A program made the position numbers and the translations under genes. Below, in pieces: positions 5,781 through 7,654 of a stretch of 7,654 bases of DNA (position 1 is the first letter of the stretch; the number at the start of each line of letters is the position of its first letter). Source of the DNA: Riemerella anatipestifer_F (GTDB lineage Bacteria > Bacteroidota > Bacteroidia > Flavobacteriales > Weeksellaceae); NCBI RefSeq assembly GCF_037861325.1, contig NZ_JAFELW010000012.1. One strand, given 5' to 3'. The notes below the pieces were generated by a model. The model was not told the origin of the DNA. It made no database searches and saw only the letters and a list, made by a program, of their open reading frames with translations.

Positions 5781-5829
5781 GTCCAAAGCTGTTGGACTTG
5801 GGTGAAAAGGGCGTTTATTCTTCCTATAC
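5781..5829 (+). other. Probable oriIS end of ISCR2
   Basis: GTCCAA (5781-5786) and TTGGAC (5792-5797) form a small hairpin with loop AGCTG, about 32 bp before the element's end at TTCTTCCTATACG. A hairpin followed by a short terminal tract is the usual layout of an IS91/ISCR replication origin. The end is placed by the switch from GC-rich to AT-rich coding sequence. The remaining 5597-5780 stretch is GC-rich, non-coding and shows nothing else recognisable. Confidence 0.6.
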
Positions 5830-6525
5830 GTGATAATAACAGGCGGTTCGGAAGCGCCTATTAACGAAAGTGCCGTTGGTGGTTTCAACGCGTCAAAAGC
5901 ATTGTCAACCTTAAATGAAAATCCGCAAATGGCATCACGTCCTTTTGACATCAACAGAGACGGTTTTGTTATGGGCGAGGGAGCAGGTGCAATTATTTTG
6001 GAAAACTATGAACACGCTATAAAACGAAATGCTCCGATTATTGCCGAGATTGCTGGCGGTGGCATGGCTTCAGACGCATATCATTTAACTGGTACGCACC
6101 CAGAGGGAGAAGGGGCATATTTAGGTATGGTTTTAGCATTGGAAGACGCAAATATTTCCGCCAATGAAATAGATTATCTGAACACACACGCTACATCAAC
6201 ACCACAAGGCGATATGAGCGAATTAAAAGCAATAGCAAGACTTTTCGGCAGACAAGGCAAATTAAATATTAGTGCGACAAAATCAATGACAGGACATCTG
6301 TTAGGTGCTGCGGGGGCTATCGAAGCAATCGCTTGTATTAAAGCTGTTCAGAATAACATTGTTCCGCCAACAATCAATTCGGTAGATATTGAACCTGAAT
6401 ATAGGGATATATTTAACTTGACGTTACACCAATCACAACAACGGCAAGTGAATTACGCAATGAGTAATACTTTTGGTTTTGGCGGACACATTGCCACAAG
6501 TATTTTTAAAAAATATGCTGAATAG
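5830..6525 (+). pseudogene. fabF: Beta-ketoacyl-ACP synthase II (FabF-like), C-terminal part only
   Basis: FabF condenses malonyl-ACP with acyl-ACP in fatty-acid elongation. The 231 residues correspond to the C-terminal 55-60% of a roughly 415-aa enzyme. Visible motifs: ITGGSEAPINESAVGGFNA, FDINRDGFVMGEGAG (40-54), the first catalytic His in NTHATSTPQGD (H120), Lys and second His in TKSMTGHLLGAAGA (K151, H156), and the SNTFGFGGH loop (212-220). The first 180 or so residues, with the nucleophilic Cys, are missing, so it cannot condense. The cut coincides with the ISCR2 end; an in-frame TGA at 5803-5805 shows it is not a designed fusion. Only a GTG at 5830 could start it. It is AT-rich like the tet(X) flank and probably belonged to the DNA into which ISCR2 landed. 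A second ketosynthase such as one of a pigment cluster is possible instead of the housekeeping copy. Confidence 0.85.
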
Positions 6526-6679
6526 AGAGTAGGTGCTAACTTCGGTTTGCTCGTGTTGGCGCTAAATCGAAAGTTCAAGTATCCCAACATGTTCCTTCGT
6601 ATAGAAGTTAAAAGTTGGCAATTATCGTAGAACAACCTACAGACAACACCAATATGTAACCGATAAATAATTACAAAAT
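6526..6679. other. Intergenic region before the NTF2-like gene, no clear promoter
   Basis: These 154 bases lie between the FabF remnant and the NTF2-like gene. No exact TAnnTTTG element was found; the only TTTG (about 6545) lacks the TA. Weak pairing exists between CCCAAC and GTTGG around a CTTCGTATAGAAG segment at about 6593-6605. Where transcription of the tet(X) unit begins is therefore unclear. Confidence 0.4.
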
Positions 6680-7057
6680 ATGACCGACAGAGTAAACATC
6701 ATCAATAACTACATCGATGGATACAACCAATTTGATATCAAAAAAATGGTTGCAGACCTTGACGATAATATTGTTTTTGAAAACATTCAAAATAATGATA
6801 TAAGGTTATCGCTGAAAGGGTTAACAGCGTTTAAACAACAGGCAGAAACAGCAAAAACATACTTTGCAAAGAGAACACAGACAGTTAAATCGTTTAGGCA
6901 TTTTGACAACAGCACTGAAATAGAAATTGATTATACAGCAATTTTAGCAATTGACTTTCCGAACGGCTTAAAAAAAGGGCAAAAGCTAAAGTTATCAGGA
7001 AAATCCGTGTTTGAATTTAAAAAAAACAAAGTGATTAAATTGACAGACATTAGTTGA
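6680..7057 (+). CDS. NTF2/SnoaL-like fold protein of unknown function, upstream of tet(X)
   Basis: A 125-residue protein starting MTDRVNIINNYIDGYNQFDI. The pattern fits small NTF2-like (SnoaL/ketosteroid-isomerase-type) cone-shaped alpha+beta proteins: an N-terminal helix with YIDGYNQFDIKKMVADLDDNIVFENI, a middle helical segment, then beta strands (EIEIDYTAILAIDF, KLKLSGKSVFEFKKNKVIKL). No signal peptide or membrane segment is seen. Catalytic residues cannot be assigned, as this fold is used for many unrelated activities. It ends 23 bp before tet(X) in the same direction, so the two are probably co-transcribed. A role in handling tetracycline or its oxidised product is possible but not shown. 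Composition matches the AT-rich flank. Confidence 0.75.
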   Translation: MTDRVNIINNYIDGYNQFDIKKMVADLDDNIVFENIQNNDIRLSLKGLTAFKQQAETAKTYFAKRTQTVKSFRHFDNSTEIEIDYTAILAIDFPNGLKKGQKLKLSGKSVFEFKKNKVIKLTDIS

Positions 7058-7080
7058 CATTAAAACCAGCGAACAAGAAT

Positions 7081-7654
7081 ATGACTTTATTAAAACATAA
7101 AAAAATTACAATAATTGGTGCCGGGCCTGTTGGATTAACAATGGCGAGATTGTTACAGCAAAACGGCGTGGACATTACAGTTTACGAGAGAGACAAAGAC
7201 CAAGATGCAAGGATTTTTGGTGGGACACTTGATCTGCACAGGGATTCGGGACAGGAAGCAATGAAAAGAGCGGGATTGTTACAAACTTATTATGACTTAG
7301 CTTTACCAATGGGTGTAAATATTGTTGATGAAAAGGGCAATATTTTAACCACAAAAAATGTAAGACCCGAAAATCGTTTTGACAATCCTGAAATAAACAG
7401 AAATGACTTAAGGACTATCCTATTAAATAGTTTACAAAATGATACCGTCATTTGGGATAGAAAACTTGTTACCCTTGAACCTGATAAGGAGAAGTGGATA
7501 CTAACTTTTGAGGATAAATCGAGTGAAACAGCAGATCTGGTTATTATTGCCAATGGTGGAATGTCTAAAGTAAGAAAATTTGTTACCGACACGGAAGTTG
7601 AAGAAACAGGTACTTTCAATATACAAGCCGATATTCATCAACCGGAGGTGAACT
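7081..7654 (+). CDS. tet(X): Tet(X) flavin-dependent tetracycline monooxygenase, 5' part (runs off right edge)
   Basis: The open frame gives 191 residues with no stop before the edge, about half of the roughly 380-residue enzyme. Tet(X) is a cytoplasmic FAD monooxygenase that uses NADPH and O2 to hydroxylate tetracyclines at C11a, leading to their breakdown. Visible features: the FAD GxGxxG motif in IIGAGPVGLTMARLL (G13, G15, G18), the acidic residue closing the Rossmann strand (E36 in VYERD), FGGTLDLHRDSGQEA, the RNDLR segment (107-111) carrying the substrate/FAD-contacting Arg region, the ANGGMSKVRKF segment (158-167) and the substrate-site glutamine in FNIQADIHQPE (Q182). The start MTLLKHKKITIIGAG is about ten residues shorter than Tet(X2). 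Wording such as RDKDQDAR and VDEKGNILTTKNVRPENRF recalls the tigecycline-active plasmid-borne variants, but the subtype cannot be fixed from half the gene. Confidence 0.96.
   Translation, partial: MTLLKHKKITIIGAGPVGLTMARLLQQNGVDITVYERDKDQDARIFGGTLDLHRDSGQEAMKRAGLLQTYYDLALPMGVNIVDEKGNILTTKNVRPENRFDNPEINRNDLRTILLNSLQNDTVIWDRKLVTLEPDKEKWILTFEDKSSETADLVIIANGGMSKVRKFVTDTEVEETGTFNIQADIHQPEVN

Larger units (their letters stand above)
3992..5829 (+). mobile_element. ISCR2: ISCR2 (ISVsa3-type) IS91-like rolling-circle element
   Basis: The transposase is the 497-aa ISCR2 protein, and the flanking non-coding parts extend from the lysR stop to the point where AT-rich ketosynthase sequence begins. ISCR elements move by rolling-circle replication from oriIS, beyond the transposase 3' end, towards terIS, upstream of it. 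They have no terminal inverted repeats and make no target duplication. When terIS is missed, DNA upstream is carried along, which fits floR-lysR lying immediately upstream. The right end is set at the abrupt composition change after TTCCTATAC/G at 5829-5830. The left end is approximate (about 3980-4000), since terIS could not be recognised with certainty. Confidence 0.85.

Noticed and set aside
5627..5833. 68-codon plus-strand frame in the ISCR2 tail region
   Set aside because: Composition is that of non-coding GC-rich DNA, there is no ribosome site or known domain, and it spans the oriIS hairpin and the element boundary.
6589..6620. Stretch TTCCTTCGTATAGAAGTT resembling one arm of a Xer/dif or loxP-type site
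   Set aside because: Only one arm looks right; the expected second arm at the proper spacing is absent, so no recombination site can be supported.

Overview
The window looks like a multiresistance segment from a member of the Bacteroidota, most likely a flavobacterium/Weeksellaceae type host or a plasmid or integrative element circulating in one. Both flanks are AT-rich, have TAnnTTTG-type -7 promoter elements, lack Shine-Dalgarno sequences and encode proteins typical of that phylum. The middle (about 2448-5829) is GC-rich with proteobacterial codon use, and is the familiar floR-lysR-ISCR2 (ISVsa3) resistance module.

Layout. 1-128 (-): 5' end of a catB-type chloramphenicol acetyltransferase, running off the left edge. 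129-367: intergenic, with a candidate promoter and two inverted repeats. 368 to about 1545 (-): an IS1182-like transposase that has lost its N-terminal part. 1576-2235 (+): a second, diverged catB, whose last codons form a perfect 21-bp inverted repeat, followed by a strong terminator. 2377-2416: an operator-like palindrome and a Bacteroidota promoter. 2417-3658 (+): floR, fused in frame to 11 foreign codons that look like the start of a TetR regulator. 3686-3991 (+): a LysR HTH fragment. 3992-5829: ISCR2 with its HUH transposase (4103-5596), preceded by a sequence close to the LexA box and followed by the oriIS end. 5830-6525 (+): C-terminal half of a FabF-type ketosynthase, cut by the ISCR2 end. 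6680-7057 (+): an NTF2/SnoaL-like protein. 7081-7654 (+): 5' part of tet(X), running off the right edge.

Functionally the segment combines phenicol acetylation (two CatB), phenicol efflux including florfenicol (FloR) and enzymatic tetracycline inactivation (Tet(X)). ISCR2 is the probable mobiliser: it lies directly downstream of floR-lysR, in the order expected for one-ended rolling-circle capture, and its oriIS end has landed inside a ketosynthase gene upstream of tet(X).

No wholly new defence or biosynthetic system is visible. The most interesting points are regulatory and structural: apparent capture of a TetR promoter, operator and start codon by floR; the codon-phased perfect hairpin in catB; and the LexA-like box in front of the ISCR2 transposase.
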